DNA from: Planctomyces sp. SH-PL62
GTDB taxonomy: Bacteria; Planctomycetota; Planctomycetia; Planctomycetales; Planctomycetaceae
Assembly: GCA_945893045.1 (NCBI GenBank)
Contig: CAMDEA010000002.1
Location: forward strand, 62,001 to 126,000
DNA: 64,000 bases
Direction of reading: 5' to 3'
The notes beneath the pieces were generated by a model that saw nothing but the letters and a program-made list of their open reading frames with translations, did not search any database and was not told the origin of the DNA. The translations under genes were made by a program, and so were the position numbers. Positions 43,385 to 52,583 of the stretch are shown here, piece by piece (positions within the stretch are counted from its first letter, which is position 1; every line of letters starts with the position of its first letter).

Positions 43385-44644
43385 ATGGGCTGGTTTCATC
43401 TCACCTGGAAAGACCTGCGATTGCAGATGCGCGACCGGCGTTCGCTGGCGGTGCTGCTGATCCTGCCGCTGATTTTCATCAGCATCATCGGGCTTTCGAC
43501 GGGCAAGCTGCTCGGCTGGCGAGCCAGCAATCAAGTCATTCAAGTCGCGTGGGTCGATCGAGACGGCGGCGAATTGGCGAAGCGTCTGCAAACGAAGCTC
43601 GCCGAAAAGGGAGACATTCAAGTCATCTCGTATGCCGACGCGGTCTCCGCGAAACGGGACGTCTTCAACGGCAAAGCGACGATGTCGCTGACGATCGGGC
43701 CGGAGTTTCAGAAGCGGATCGACGAACTGGAACTGCGCGACTTCTTCACACGCAAGCTCGGCAAGGGAAAGCTCGCCAAGGGGCTGACCAGTCTCGACGT
43801 TGAGGTTGAAACCAAAGCCTCGTGGAGCTGGGTGAGCAAGTTGGTCTCGAACAACCTGTATTCGATGACAATGGACGAAGTCTTTCCGACCGTCGCGAAG
43901 CGGCACAACCTCGGCCGCGTCTTGATCAGAAACATGGAAGCGGCCGCTGAAGAGGACGACGCGGAGTCTCCGAATCCATCACCGACGGGCGAACCGGTGT
44001 CCGCGAAATTAGAAACCTCCGTCGCCGAGGGACGCTCTGCCAAGGCGACGATTTACGACCGGCTGGTGCCGGGTTTCACGGTGATGTTCACGTTCTTTCT
44101 GGTCAACGTGATGGCTCGCTCGTTCATCGCCGAACGAGACCTTGGCACGTTGCGGCGACTGCGCATCGCTCCGCTCACGCCGGCCGGTCTGCTGATCGGC
44201 AAGACGTTGCCGTATCTGCTGGTCTCGTTGTTGCAGAGCGCGACGTTGTTTGTGTTCGGCCGGTTGACCTACGGCATGACGTGGGGCGAACAACCGCTGT
44301 TGCTTTTGCCGATCATCTTTTGCACGTCGCTGGCGGCCACGAGCCTGGGTCTGTTGATCGCGACGAGCGTGCGAACCGATTCGCAAGTCGCGTCGTACTC
44401 GAACCTGATTGTGATTTCGACGGCCGGGATCGGCGGCTGTTTTGTGCCGCGCGATTGGATGCCGGAGTTGATGAAGGAGATCAGCGTCATCACACCGCAC
44501 TCGTGGTCATTGATCGCCTACCTGGAAGCGATGACGAATCCTCAGCCTGACGTGGCCGTGATCGCGCAGAGTTGCCTTGTGCTGCTGGGATTCTCCGCGC
44601 TCTTTTTCGCCGCCGGTTGCTGGCGATTCCGGTCGTTGGCCTGA
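43385..44644 (+). CDS. ABC-2 type exporter permease
   Basis: A 419-residue permease: one N-terminal transmembrane helix (LAVLLILPLIFISIIGL), a large extracytoplasmic region (about 45-230, charged, with a low-complexity EDDAESPNPSPTGEP patch), then five helices from VPGFTVMFTFFLVNVMA onward and the EXE-like ERDLGTLRRLRIAP motif of ABC2_membrane proteins. Partner of the ATPase gene directly upstream. Together they resemble YhaQP/NatAB-type exporters. Confidence 0.92.
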   Translation: MGWFHLTWKDLRLQMRDRRSLAVLLILPLIFISIIGLSTGKLLGWRASNQVIQVAWVDRDGGELAKRLQTKLAEKGDIQVISYADAVSAKRDVFNGKATMSLTIGPEFQKRIDELELRDFFTRKLGKGKLAKGLTSLDVEVETKASWSWVSKLVSNNLYSMTMDEVFPTVAKRHNLGRVLIRNMEAAAEEDDAESPNPSPTGEPVSAKLETSVAEGRSAKATIYDRLVPGFTVMFTFFLVNVMARSFIAERDLGTLRRLRIAPLTPAGLLIGKTLPYLLVSLLQSATLFVFGRLTYGMTWGEQPLLLLPIIFCTSLAATSLGLLIATSVRTDSQVASYSNLIVISTAGIGGCFVPRDWMPELMKEISVITPHSWSLIAYLEAMTNPQPDVAVIAQSCLVLLGFSALFFAAGCWRFRSLA

Positions 44645-44657
44645 TGCCGCATCGCAT

Positions 44658-44720
44658 CATTCCTCTGGCCCCATTCCTCTGCCGAATGACTTTCGGCAGA
44701 GGAATGGGGCCAGAGGAATG
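44658..44720. repeat. inverted repeat (CATTCCTCTGGCCCCATTCC)
   Basis: Perfect 29-nt arms 44658-44686 and 44692-44720 with a 5-nt loop. Each arm contains the word CATTCCTCTG twice. It lies 14 nt after the permease stop and could form a strong transcript-end hairpin. Confidence 0.97.
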
Positions 44721-44821
44721 TTTGCTGTTGGCGGAATACGGGTCACAATAGACTTCGCCGCGAGTTCCCACCTGTTGATGCCTGCCTCAAAAAAAGTTGC
44801 TTTGCTTAAGGACTGCTTGTG

Positions 44822-47758
44822 ATGCCCAAGCCTGCTCTCGCCGTTTCTCTTTGGAGCGGTTTTGTGATTGGTTGTTTCTTGGGTTCGCCGGTGTTGGCTG
44901 CGGACTCGAAGCCGACGAGCGATCCGTTTGCCGAGCCTGTTGTGAAGCACCCGGTCGTGGCTGGGTTCGAACGATTCTTCGCGGCGGCGGGAGACAACGC
45001 TCCCAAAGATTTGGCACCGGGCGGAAAGCTGTTGCTCGGCGAACTGGGTTGCGTTGCCTGTCATCAAGTTGACGGAGCGACCGCCAAGCAAGTCACGAAG
45101 AAGCAGGCTCCGATTTTGGACGGCGTCGGTTCGCGCGTGCGATTGAGTTTCATCCGCGCCATGCTCGCGAATCCTCAGAAGGCGAAGCCGGGGACAACGA
45201 TGCCGGATGTGTTGGCCGGATTGCCGGAGAACGAACGGAGCGCGGCGGCCGAGGCACTCACGCACTTCCTCGCAACCACCGGCGCTCCGCAAGAAGCGAT
45301 GGCCGAGCACGCTGCGGTCAAAGCCGGCGAGCAACACTTTCATCGGTTCGGGTGCGTCGCCTGTCATACGCCTCGCAAGGCGGCGGGGCCGATTCCGAAG
45401 GTCTCGCAGGCGTTAGTTGATGATGACGATGACACTCCGAAGAAAGCGGTCACGCAGACATTCATTCCGCTCGGCGATCTGCCGGCGAAGTACACGCTGC
45501 CGAGCCTCGCGAAATTTTTGCAAGACCCGCACGCCGTGCGGCCGAGCGGCCGGATGCCGGGGCTGAATTTGAACGAGAAGGAAGCTCGCGAGATCGCCGC
45601 CTATTTCTTTCAAGGGCACAAGGTGCCGCCGAACATGAATTACGCCTACTTTGAAGGTGATTGGAATGACGTTCCGGACTTCGGTGCGCTGAAGCCGGTC
45701 GCGACTGGTACGGTCAGCGGTCTCGATTTGGCGGTCGGCAAACGACAGAACAATTTCGGGATGCGGTTCACCGGCTTCCTGCAAATCGACAAGCCGGGAC
45801 AGTACCAGTTCTGGATCGGCAGCGACGACGGCAGCCAGTTGTTGATCGACGGCAAAGAAGTGGTCAAGAACGGCGGCGTGCATCCGCACTCAGAGAAAGA
45901 GGGCCGCGTCTCGCTGGATGTCGGCCCGCATGAAATCGTCGTCGATTACTTCCAAGGGGGCGGCGAATGGACGCTGACGCTCGACATGCAAGGGCAGGGG
46001 ATCAAGCGAACTTCGGCTGCGGCATTCATCACGATCACTCGCGAACGGCCGAAGCCCGTCGCGACCGACGGCGATGACGAGCCGTTCGTGATTGATCTGT
46101 CGCAGGTCGAGAAAGGCCGCAAGTTCTTTGCGACGCTCGGTTGTGCGTCGTGTCATCAGTTGAAAGAAGACAACAAGCAACTCGCGTCCGAGTTGAAAGC
46201 GAAGCCGCTTTCAAAACTCGGAGCGACCGGCGGTTGCTTGGCGGAGACGACTCGGCGTGGATTGCCGGATTACCAACTGACTCCGTTGCAACGCGCTGCT
46301 ACCACCGCGGCACTCAAATCACTGAGCAATGCGGCCGACCCAACTCCGGCCGAGACGATCACGCACGCGCTGCTCAGCTTCAATTGCTATGCCTGTCACG
46401 AGCGCGGCAAAGTTGGCGGCGTCGAGCCAATTCGCAACGCCTATTTTGAAACACAGATTCCAGAGATGGGTGACGAGGGCCGCATCCCACCCGCGCTCGA
46501 CGGTGTCGGCGACAAGCTGCGTGAAGAGGCGCTGACCGATCTTTTGCAGAACGGTACGAAGGGCGATCCCAAGCAAAAGGACCGGCCTTACATGCACGCT
46601 CGGATGCCGAGGTTTCATGCCGGTTCGCTGGCGAAATCGTTCGCGGCAGTGGACCTCAAAACGGAAGCGAATCTGACAGCCTTCGATGAGTCGCTCGCGA
46701 AAGCCAAGACCGCTGGACGGCAACTGGTTGGCGACAAAGGCTTGTCCTGCGTCAAATGCCATCCGTTCAACGAGCATGCCGCGACCGGCATCCAGGCAAT
46801 CAACCTCAACGCGATGAACCGTCGGCTGCGCGAGGATTGGTACTATCGTTACCTCACCGACCCGCAGGCGTATCGCCGAGGCACCCGCATGCCCAATGCC
46901 TGGCCGAATGGCATGGCGATCATCAAAGAGGTGCTCGATGCGAATTCGCCGAAGCAGATGCAGGCCACCTGGGCATACCTCGCCGACGGCGGCAGCGCGG
47001 CGATCCCCGCCGGCATCGTGCGCGAAGCGATTGTGCTCACGCCGGACAATGAACCGATCCTGTATCGCAACTTCCTGCAAGGCCCGAAGTCGGACGGCGG
47101 CAACATTACCGCTCCGCGCGGCTTTGCGGTCGGATATCCCGAAGGGGTGAACCTCGCGTTCGACTTCGATCGCTTCGCGCTGCTCTGGATTTGGCAGGGC
47201 CAATTCATCGACGCCTCAAAGCACTGGGTCGGCCGCGGCCCCGGCTTTCAAAATCCGCTCGGCGACAATGTGCTGCCGCTGCCGGCCGAAGTGCCGTTCG
47301 CCGTGCTGGCCGATGCGAGCACCGCATGGCCTAGCCAGCCGGCTCGCGATCAAGGCTATCAGTTCAAAGGCTATCGCTTCGACGAAGCTCGCCGGCCAAT
47401 CTTGCAGTACTCGTTTGGGCGAATCGCCATTGACGATCATCCGCGCGCGATTCGGAAGGGGAAGGACGGAAAGGACTCAAAGGACGGAAAGGAGTTGTCG
47501 CTCGATCGCACGCTGACGTTGTCGGTCACTCCCAGTGATCCGGTGTCGCTCAACCTCTTCTTCCGAGCCGTCACCGCTCAGAAGATCGAATCCGGCCCCG
47601 ACGGCTGGTTCACAATCGACGGCACGCTCAAACTGCGAATCGTTTCGAGTTCCGCGAAACCACCTCTTGTCCGCCAAGCCGGCAACCGGTTTGAATTGCT
47701 CGTGCCGGTGGAGTTGACGAACGGCTCGGCGAAGGTCGAAGTGAAATACGTTTGGTAG
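44822..47758 (+). CDS. secreted multi-haem c-type cytochrome with PA14 domain
   Basis: A 978-residue protein with a signal peptide (WSGFVIGCFLGSPVLA). Five CxxCH haem motifs are visible: CVACH (GCVACHQVDGA) and CVACH (FGCVACHTPRK) in the first 200 residues, CASCH near 443, CYACH near 523 and CVKCH near 645. A PA14 domain lies between the second and third (about 275-400, with GSDDGSQLLIDGKEVV). The C-terminal 300 residues are beta-rich. PA14 domains bind glycans, so a carbohydrate-linked redox role is plausible. ATG at 44822 follows AAGGA; a GTG one codon earlier is possible. It heads a tight gene run to 51724. Confidence 0.9.
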   Translation: MPKPALAVSLWSGFVIGCFLGSPVLAADSKPTSDPFAEPVVKHPVVAGFERFFAAAGDNAPKDLAPGGKLLLGELGCVACHQVDGATAKQVTKKQAPILDGVGSRVRLSFIRAMLANPQKAKPGTTMPDVLAGLPENERSAAAEALTHFLATTGAPQEAMAEHAAVKAGEQHFHRFGCVACHTPRKAAGPIPKVSQALVDDDDDTPKKAVTQTFIPLGDLPAKYTLPSLAKFLQDPHAVRPSGRMPGLNLNEKEAREIAAYFFQGHKVPPNMNYAYFEGDWNDVPDFGALKPVATGTVSGLDLAVGKRQNNFGMRFTGFLQIDKPGQYQFWIGSDDGSQLLIDGKEVVKNGGVHPHSEKEGRVSLDVGPHEIVVDYFQGGGEWTLTLDMQGQGIKRTSAAAFITITRERPKPVATDGDDEPFVIDLSQVEKGRKFFATLGCASCHQLKEDNKQLASELKAKPLSKLGATGGCLAETTRRGLPDYQLTPLQRAATTAALKSLSNAADPTPAETITHALLSFNCYACHERGKVGGVEPIRNAYFETQIPEMGDEGRIPPALDGVGDKLREEALTDLLQNGTKGDPKQKDRPYMHARMPRFHAGSLAKSFAAVDLKTEANLTAFDESLAKAKTAGRQLVGDKGLSCVKCHPFNEHAATGIQAINLNAMNRRLREDWYYRYLTDPQAYRRGTRMPNAWPNGMAIIKEVLDANSPKQMQATWAYLADGGSAAIPAGIVREAIVLTPDNEPILYRNFLQGPKSDGGNITAPRGFAVGYPEGVNLAFDFDRFALLWIWQGQFIDASKHWVGRGPGFQNPLGDNVLPLPAEVPFAVLADASTAWPSQPARDQGYQFKGYRFDEARRPILQYSFGRIAIDDHPRAIRKGKDGKDSKDGKELSLDRTLTLSVTPSDPVSLNLFFRAVTAQKIESGPDGWFTIDGTLKLRIVSSSAKPPLVRQAGNRFELLVPVELTNGSAKVEVKYVW

Positions 47759-47774
47759 TCTCAAGGAGCAGGCC

Positions 47775-48056
47775 ATGACCATTTCCATTCGCGTGATTCC
47801 AACGAACGGGCAATTCACGGCAACGGTCGTCGGTGATCCCGAACTGCGAGTCGTTCGTCCAACTCGCGAGGCGGCTGTCGCGGCGCTCCGACAAGACATC
47901 CAGGAGATGGTGAATCGTGGTGAATTGCTGACCTATGACCTTGAGCCGCAAGGTCTGACGGCGCTCTTTGGCAAGTACCGCGATGATCCGACGCTCGAAG
48001 AGATTTGCCGGCAAGCTTACGCGGCTCGTGACGCGGAGAAGGAAGCCGCGCAATGA
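47775..48056 (+). CDS. putative antitoxin of a PIN toxin pair (HicB-like fold?)
   Basis: A 93-residue acidic protein starting 17 nt after the cytochrome gene. The first half (ISIRVIPTNGQFTATVVGDPELRVVRPTREAAVAALRQDI) has the strand-strand-helix layout of HicB-type antitoxins rather than the AbrB or RHH folds common with VapC; the C-terminus is helical and acidic, suited to binding a toxin. It overlaps the PIN gene by 4 nt (ATGA). Assignment as antitoxin rests on this arrangement. Confidence 0.65.
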   Translation: MTISIRVIPTNGQFTATVVGDPELRVVRPTREAAVAALRQDIQEMVNRGELLTYDLEPQGLTALFGKYRDDPTLEEICRQAYAARDAEKEAAQ

Positions 48057-48472
48057 AAGCGTTTGATTCCGACGTGCTCAGTGATCTCTTGCGTGGTCGT
48101 GCGGACTATTGGGCACGGCTCATCGCGATACCATTTTTGGAGCAGTCGGTTCCGGTTGTCGTGGTCGAAGAAGTCATTCGCGGCCGATTGGACGTCATCC
48201 GACAGGCTCAGGCCGGTAAGGCGAATGTGCCGATCACCGAGGCCTATTCGCTTTTTGAACGAACATTCGCCGACCTGCGCACGCAGCGATTATTGGCTTA
48301 CGATGAGACCGCCAATGAAGTCTTTCGCGACTGGCGCACGCGCGGCATCCGCACTCCGACGAACGATTTGCGAATCGCGGCGACGTGTGTGGCGCATCAG
48401 GCAACTCTCGTTTCCCGCAATCGCAAAGACTTCGAGGGACTTTCCGGCTTAAGTGTCGAATTTTGGGAGTAA
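48053..48472 (+). CDS. PIN-domain toxin (VapC-like)
   Basis: A 139-residue PIN nuclease. Acidic active-site residues are placed as in VapC: Asp in MKAFDSDVLSDLL, Glu in VVVEEVIRGRL, Asp in TNDLRIAATCV and Asp in VSRNRKDFEGL. Such toxins cleave tRNA or rRNA. It is translationally coupled to the upstream antitoxin-like gene and ends 3 nt before the beta-propeller gene, so the pair is embedded in an otherwise metabolic or surface operon. Confidence 0.85.
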   Translation: MKAFDSDVLSDLLRGRADYWARLIAIPFLEQSVPVVVVEEVIRGRLDVIRQAQAGKANVPITEAYSLFERTFADLRTQRLLAYDETANEVFRDWRTRGIRTPTNDLRIAATCVAHQATLVSRNRKDFEGLSGLSVEFWE

Positions 48473-48475
48473 TTC

Positions 48476-49957
48476 ATGTTGATGAAGTCTGGTGTCCTGT
48501 TCTGTTTCATTGCTCTCCTGGACTTGTCGAGCCTCGTTCTCGCCGCCGACAAGGCACCAACCGAGGAGGACTATTTCCCAATCACATCGTTCGCGATCCC
48601 CGACAACATCGTGTTGGAGGCGGGCGGTGTTGAACTCCTGCCGGATGGTAAGCTGGCGATCAGCACGCGGCGCGGAGAGATCTATTTGCTCGACAAGCCG
48701 TTCTCTGCGACGGGCAAGGATGCGAAGTTCTCGCAGTTCGCCAGCGGACTGCACGAGGTGCTGGGCATCGCGTATCGCGACGGTTGGATTTACGCGACGC
48801 AGCGGCCGGAGGTGTCGCGGTTGAAGGATGTGAACGGCGACGGGCGAGCGGACCTCATCGAGACGGTCTCGGATGCTTGGGGCATCAACGGCGATTACCA
48901 CGAGTACGCGTTCGGTTCGAGGTTCGATAAGGACGGCAACATTTGGGTTGTGCTCTGCTTGACCGGCTCGTTTAGCAGCGAGAGCAAGTATCGCGGCTGG
49001 TGCCTGCGGATCTCTCCGGACGGCAAGATGATTCCGACGACGAGCGGCATCCGTTCGCCGGGAGGCATTGGTTTCAATCACCTCGGCGAAGTCTTCTACA
49101 CCGACAACCAAGGACCGTGGAACGGAGCCTGTGCGCTGAAGCATCTGCGGCCCGGCAAGTTCGTCGGGCATCCCGGCGGGTTCAAATGGTACGACGAGCC
49201 AGCCGTCAAAGCGGCGCTCGGCCCGAAGCCGAAGGAACCTGAAAGCGGCGGCCGGCTGATGGCCGAAGCGAAGAAGATTCCCGAACTCGAACCACCGGCT
49301 TGTTACTTTCCGTATCCGAAGATGGGTAAGTCGGCGAGCGGGATCACGTTCGACTCAACCGGCAAGTTTGGGCCGTTCGTGAATCAACTCTTCGTCGGCG
49401 ATCAGTCCGACAGCACGGTCATGCGGGTCTTCCTCGAAAAAGTGAGCGGGCATTATCAAGGGGCTTGCTTCCCCTTCCGCAGCGGGATCGGCTCAGGCAG
49501 CTTGGGTATGTTGATGTCGCCGAGCGGTTCGTTGTTCGTCGGCGGAACGAATCGCGGCTGGGGTTCGCGCGGCCCGAAGCCGCACTCGCTGGATCGGATC
49601 GACTGGTCTGGCAAGGTTCCGTTTGAAATCCACGAGATGCACGCCAAGCCCGACGGCTTCGAACTGAGTTTCACTCATCCGGTGGATGCAGCGGCGGTCA
49701 GCGACGTGAAGTCGTACAAGATGACGACCTACACCTACATCTATCAGGCCAGCTACGGCAGCCCCGAAGTCGATCAGACGACGCCGACGATCGAGTCTGC
49801 GACCGTCTCTGCGGATGGCAAGAGCGTTCGCCTGAAGATCGACGCACTGCAAGAAGGGCACGTTCACGAACTGCATTGTGACGGAGTGAAGTCGGCCGAA
49901 GGTCTGCCGTTGTTGCACAAGCAGGCGTACTACACGTTGAACTATCTGGCGGAGTAG
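48476..49957 (+). CDS. secreted beta-propeller protein (sorbosone-dehydrogenase-like)
   Basis: A 493-residue protein with a signal peptide ([19 protein letters not shown]) and a beta-propeller of the glucose/sorbosone dehydrogenase or PVC DUF7133 type: [55 protein letters not shown] (a calcium-like DxNxDG loop), [48 protein letters not shown]-terminal Ig-like region follows. No PQQ or haem motif is obvious. It probably works with the multi-haem cytochrome two genes upstream (inference from gene order). Confidence 0.82.
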   Translation: MLMKSGVLFCFIALLDLSSLVLAADKAPTEEDYFPITSFAIPDNIVLEAGGVELLPDGKLAISTRRGEIYLLDKPFSATGKDAKFSQFASGLHEVLGIAYRDGWIYATQRPEVSRLKDVNGDGRADLIETVSDAWGINGDYHEYAFGSRFDKDGNIWVVLCLTGSFSSESKYRGWCLRISPDGKMIPTTSGIRSPGGIGFNHLGEVFYTDNQGPWNGACALKHLRPGKFVGHPGGFKWYDEPAVKAALGPKPKEPESGGRLMAEAKKIPELEPPACYFPYPKMGKSASGITFDSTGKFGPFVNQLFVGDQSDSTVMRVFLEKVSGHYQGACFPFRSGIGSGSLGMLMSPSGSLFVGGTNRGWGSRGPKPHSLDRIDWSGKVPFEIHEMHAKPDGFELSFTHPVDAAAVSDVKSYKMTTYTYIYQASYGSPEVDQTTPTIESATVSADGKSVRLKIDALQEGHVHELHCDGVKSAEGLPLLHKQAYYTLNYLAE

Positions 49958-49959
49958 TC

Positions 49960-50178
49960 ATGAACGACACCCCTTCGATCTCGAACGACCGAGCCGACGA
50001 GTCCTGGGAGGCGAAAGCCTTGTGGTTTCGCTCGCTCTCATTAGAAGCTCGCATGGCGGTCTTTAACGACCTGACGGATTTGATTTTGTCCCAGCAGCCC
50101 GACGCCATTCGGAACAAGTCCCATGCTGAACCAGTACCAGGACGTATTCAGGTGCTTGCAGAGGAATCCATGGAATGA
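49960..50178 (+). CDS. small hypothetical protein
   Basis: A 72-residue protein with a helical centre (AKALWFRSLSLEARMAVFNDLTDLIL) and a conserved-looking end (KSHAEPVPGRIQVLAEESME). I do not recognise a domain with a known function, though short proteins of this pattern occur in several bacterial phyla. It starts 2 nt after the propeller stop and overlaps the PaaK-like gene start by 4 nt, so it is translated as part of the operon. Confidence 0.65.
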   Translation: MNDTPSISNDRADESWEAKALWFRSLSLEARMAVFNDLTDLILSQQPDAIRNKSHAEPVPGRIQVLAEESME

Positions 50179-51524
50179 CCCGCGAGCAAATTCAACGGCA
50201 TCAGTCCGCTGGCCTCATTAGGCTGTTGCAGCAGCTCGTCCCCGCAAACCGGTTTTGGACGAAGAAGTGGCAACTGGCTGGAGTCGATCTGGCGCATCTC
50301 GACTTCGCTCAATTGCCGCTGACGACGAAAGCGGAACTTGTCGAAGACCATCAGGCTCATCCGCCTTACGGATCGAATTTGACGTTTCACGTCGGAGCCT
50401 ATTCCCGATTCTGTCAGACATCGGGGACGACCGGTCAGCCGCTGCGATGGCTCGACACGCCGGAGTCCTGGCAATGGATGCTCGGCTGTTGGGAGCAGAT
50501 CTTCGAGATGGCCGGCCTGCGCGCGGATGATCGCCTGGCGTTTCCGTTTTCGTTTGGTCCGTTCCTCGGCTTCTGGGCGGCGTTTGAAGGCGCGGCACGG
50601 CTGGGCCGGCTTTGCTTGCCTGGCGGCGGGATGTCGAGCGAAGCGCGGTTGAAGTTCATCGAAGAGAACCAAGCCACCGTCGTCTGCTGCACGCCAACGT
50701 ATGCGCTGCGTCTCGCTGAGGTCGCCGCTGACGAGGCGAAGCAACCAGGCAGCTCGACCGCCTCCGAGATGCTGAAGTCCGTGCGTCTGTTGATCGTGGC
50801 CGGCGAACCGGGTGGCTGTGTACCGTCGATCCGAAATAAGATCGAAGAAGCGTGGGGAGCGCGAGTCATCGACCATTGGGGCATGACCGAAGTCGGACCG
50901 CTCGCCGCCGAATGCGTCGAGAATCCCGGCGGCCTGCACATTCTCGAAACCGAGTGCATCGCTGAAATCATCGACCCTGAAACCGGCCATGCCATTCCGG
51001 CTGATGGCTGTTGGCCGATGGCTGATGGCCGTCAATCACAACCCTCATCACCACCGATTCGCGGCGAACTTGTCATTACGAACCTCGGCCGAATCGGCTC
51101 GCCGATGATCCGTTATCGCACCGGCGACATCGTCGAACTCGACCCACAGCCGTGCCCGTGTGGTCGGCCACTCATGCGGTTGAAAGGCGGAATTCTCGGC
51201 CGCGTCGATGACATGCTGACGATTCGCGGCAACAACGTCTTTCCGACGGCGATCGAAGCGATCCTGCGTGAGTTCCCCGAAGTGATCGAATTCCAATTCC
51301 ACATCGTGACGCGCGACTCGATGCCGCAGCTTCAGATCGAAATCGAAACGACAATGGGCATTCCGGACGTCGAGGAACTCGACGAGTTCCATGCCATGAT
51401 CGACCGCATCGAATCGGCGATCCATGACCGGCTGCACTTTTGCCCGGAAGTCGTTCCCGTTCTTCCGGACAGCTTGCCACGATCCGAGATGAAATCGCGG
51501 CGGATGAATCGAAAGCAAAAATGA
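50175..51524 (+). CDS. phenylacetate-CoA ligase-like (PaaK family) adenylating enzyme
   Basis: A 449-residue adenylate-forming protein. The nucleotide loop is QTSGTTGQPLRW; later motifs are VVCCTPTYALRLAE, HWGMTEVGPLAAEC, IRYRTGDIVEL and GRVDDMLTIRGNNVFPTAIE, matching PaaK-type ligases, which activate a carboxylic acid to acyl-AMP and acyl-CoA. The acid is unknown. Between HAIPADG and PPIRGELV a repeat fragment (about 51000-51040) adds some 14 residues (WPMADGRQSQPSS). Start overlaps the small gene (ATGA), stop overlaps yacG (ATGA). Confidence 0.85.
   Translation: MTREQIQRHQSAGLIRLLQQLVPANRFWTKKWQLAGVDLAHLDFAQLPLTTKAELVEDHQAHPPYGSNLTFHVGAYSRFCQTSGTTGQPLRWLDTPESWQWMLGCWEQIFEMAGLRADDRLAFPFSFGPFLGFWAAFEGAARLGRLCLPGGGMSSEARLKFIEENQATVVCCTPTYALRLAEVAADEAKQPGSSTASEMLKSVRLLIVAGEPGGCVPSIRNKIEEAWGARVIDHWGMTEVGPLAAECVENPGGLHILETECIAEIIDPETGHAIPADGCWPMADGRQSQPSSPPIRGELVITNLGRIGSPMIRYRTGDIVELDPQPCPCGRPLMRLKGGILGRVDDMLTIRGNNVFPTAIEAILREFPEVIEFQFHIVTRDSMPQLQIEIETTMGIPDVEELDEFHAMIDRIESAIHDRLHFCPEVVPVLPDSLPRSEMKSRRMNRKQK
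51000..51040. repeat. R11-like repeat fragment inside the PaaK-like gene
   Basis: GGCTGATGGCTGTTGGCCGA followed by TGGCTGATGGCC: three near-identical words matching one arm of the R11 element at 31553. No clear opposite arm, so this is a partial copy. Confidence 0.6.
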
Positions 51525-51724
51525 ACAAGCCATCGACGTGCCCCGTCTGCAAAAAGCTGCTCGTCGGAGAGGGCGCTCTCCAGTCGGAGTATTTTCCATT
51601 TTGCAGCGAGCGTTGTCGGCACGTCGATCTGTTCCGCTGGTCCGAAGGCAAGTACGCGATCGTCGAACCGCTCACAGAACTGCCGGACACGCTCGCCTCG
51701 ATCGTTGACGACGAAATCGAGTGA
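51521..51724 (+). CDS. yacG: YacG-like zinc-ribbon DNA gyrase inhibitor
   Basis: A 67-residue protein with the YacG layout: CPVCKK (two cysteines), then FCSERCRHVDLFRW (two cysteines plus the conserved D-L-x-x-W). E. coli YacG binds GyrB and blocks DNA binding. The C-terminus ends in acidic residues as usual. Start overlaps the PaaK-like stop (AATGA). Last gene of the run beginning at 44822. Confidence 0.9.
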   Translation: MNKPSTCPVCKKLLVGEGALQSEYFPFCSERCRHVDLFRWSEGKYAIVEPLTELPDTLASIVDDEIE

Positions 51725-51759
51725 GCCGTGACGGCTGAGTTTGTCGTTGCCCGGATGCG

Positions 51760-51833
51760 GTTCATTCGCGCTCCACTTAATTCGCGCGGCAGTTCTTTAA
51801 GAGCCGCGCGAATTAAGTGGAGCGCGAATGAAC
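51760..51833. repeat. inverted repeat (GTTCATTCGCGCTCCACTTA)
   Basis: Perfect 31-nt arms 51760-51790 and 51803-51833, 12-nt loop. Lies between the convergent yacG and HisA-like genes; the latter reads into the right arm for its last codons and TAA stop. Confidence 0.97.
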
Positions 51834-52556
51834 GGCAGGCAACTCTGCGAAACTGATCGCCCCGTTGTGCAACGCAGTGGCGAGGAGCACGCCGTCGATT
51901 CCGGCGGCTTGCAGGGGTCGCAGGTCATCGGCGTTTCGCACGCCGCCGCCGGTGATGAGGCGGGTGTCCGGCGCGAACCGCCGGATGGATTCACACAGCG
52001 CGATCGTGCTCGGCCCGCGTTGTTCGCCGACGCTGGTGAGATCCAGCACGATCAGTTGCGTGAGGCCCAAGCTCACAACGTGTTGAGCAATCCCCAGCGG
52101 CGAAGTCTCCGGCCAATCCGAATGGCCCAGCATCGGACGTCCCGCTTGAAGGTCGAGACTGAAGACGATGCGTGAGGCACCGATTTTCGCCACCAATGCC
52201 GCGAGCAATCGCGCGTCGGGAACCGTTTCCAAACCGACGATGACCCTCGCCGCCCCTGCGTTCAACAGGCGATTCGCGTCGTTGAGCGAACGGACTCCCG
52301 CGTCGATCCAGAACTCGAAGCCGTCATCGGCGAGCTGGCGATAAATCTCATCGTTGGGCTGCTGCCGCAGGATGCCATCCAGATCGGCAACGTACAAAGT
52401 CGTCAAACTCAACCGCTCGCGAAATGCCCGCGCGACGTCCAAGGGTTGCGCTGAGGACGTCAGTACGCTTTCTACTGGACGGTATTCGTTACGACGTCCG
52501 CCAACGCCTCGCACAACCACACCATTGAGCAAATCCAGAACAGGGATGACGAGCAT
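51813..52556 (-). CDS. HisA/HisF-related TIM-barrel protein
   Basis: A 247-residue TIM barrel related to HisA: VIPVLDLLNGVVVRGVGG (with the N-terminal catalytic-type Asp), LYVADLDGI, WIDAGVRSLND, VFSLDLQAGRP and LITGGGVRNADDLRPLQAAGIDGVLLATALHNG. The first motif has VVVRG in place of the HisA G.CVRL, closer to the archaeal HisA/F-related family than to true HisA. Last residues VHSRST and the TAA stop are encoded by the repeat at 51760. It may serve pterin/C1-cofactor biosynthesis rather than histidine synthesis (inference). Confidence 0.75.
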   Translation of the reverse strand: MLVIPVLDLLNGVVVRGVGGRRNEYRPVESVLTSSAQPLDVARAFRERLSLTTLYVADLDGILRQQPNDEIYRQLADDGFEFWIDAGVRSLNDANRLLNAGAARVIVGLETVPDARLLAALVAKIGASRIVFSLDLQAGRPMLGHSDWPETSPLGIAQHVVSLGLTQLIVLDLTSVGEQRGPSTIALCESIRRFAPDTRLITGGGVRNADDLRPLQAAGIDGVLLATALHNGAISFAELPAVHSRST

Positions 52557-52583
52557 GAAAACCGTGGACTCCTGACTTCTGCT

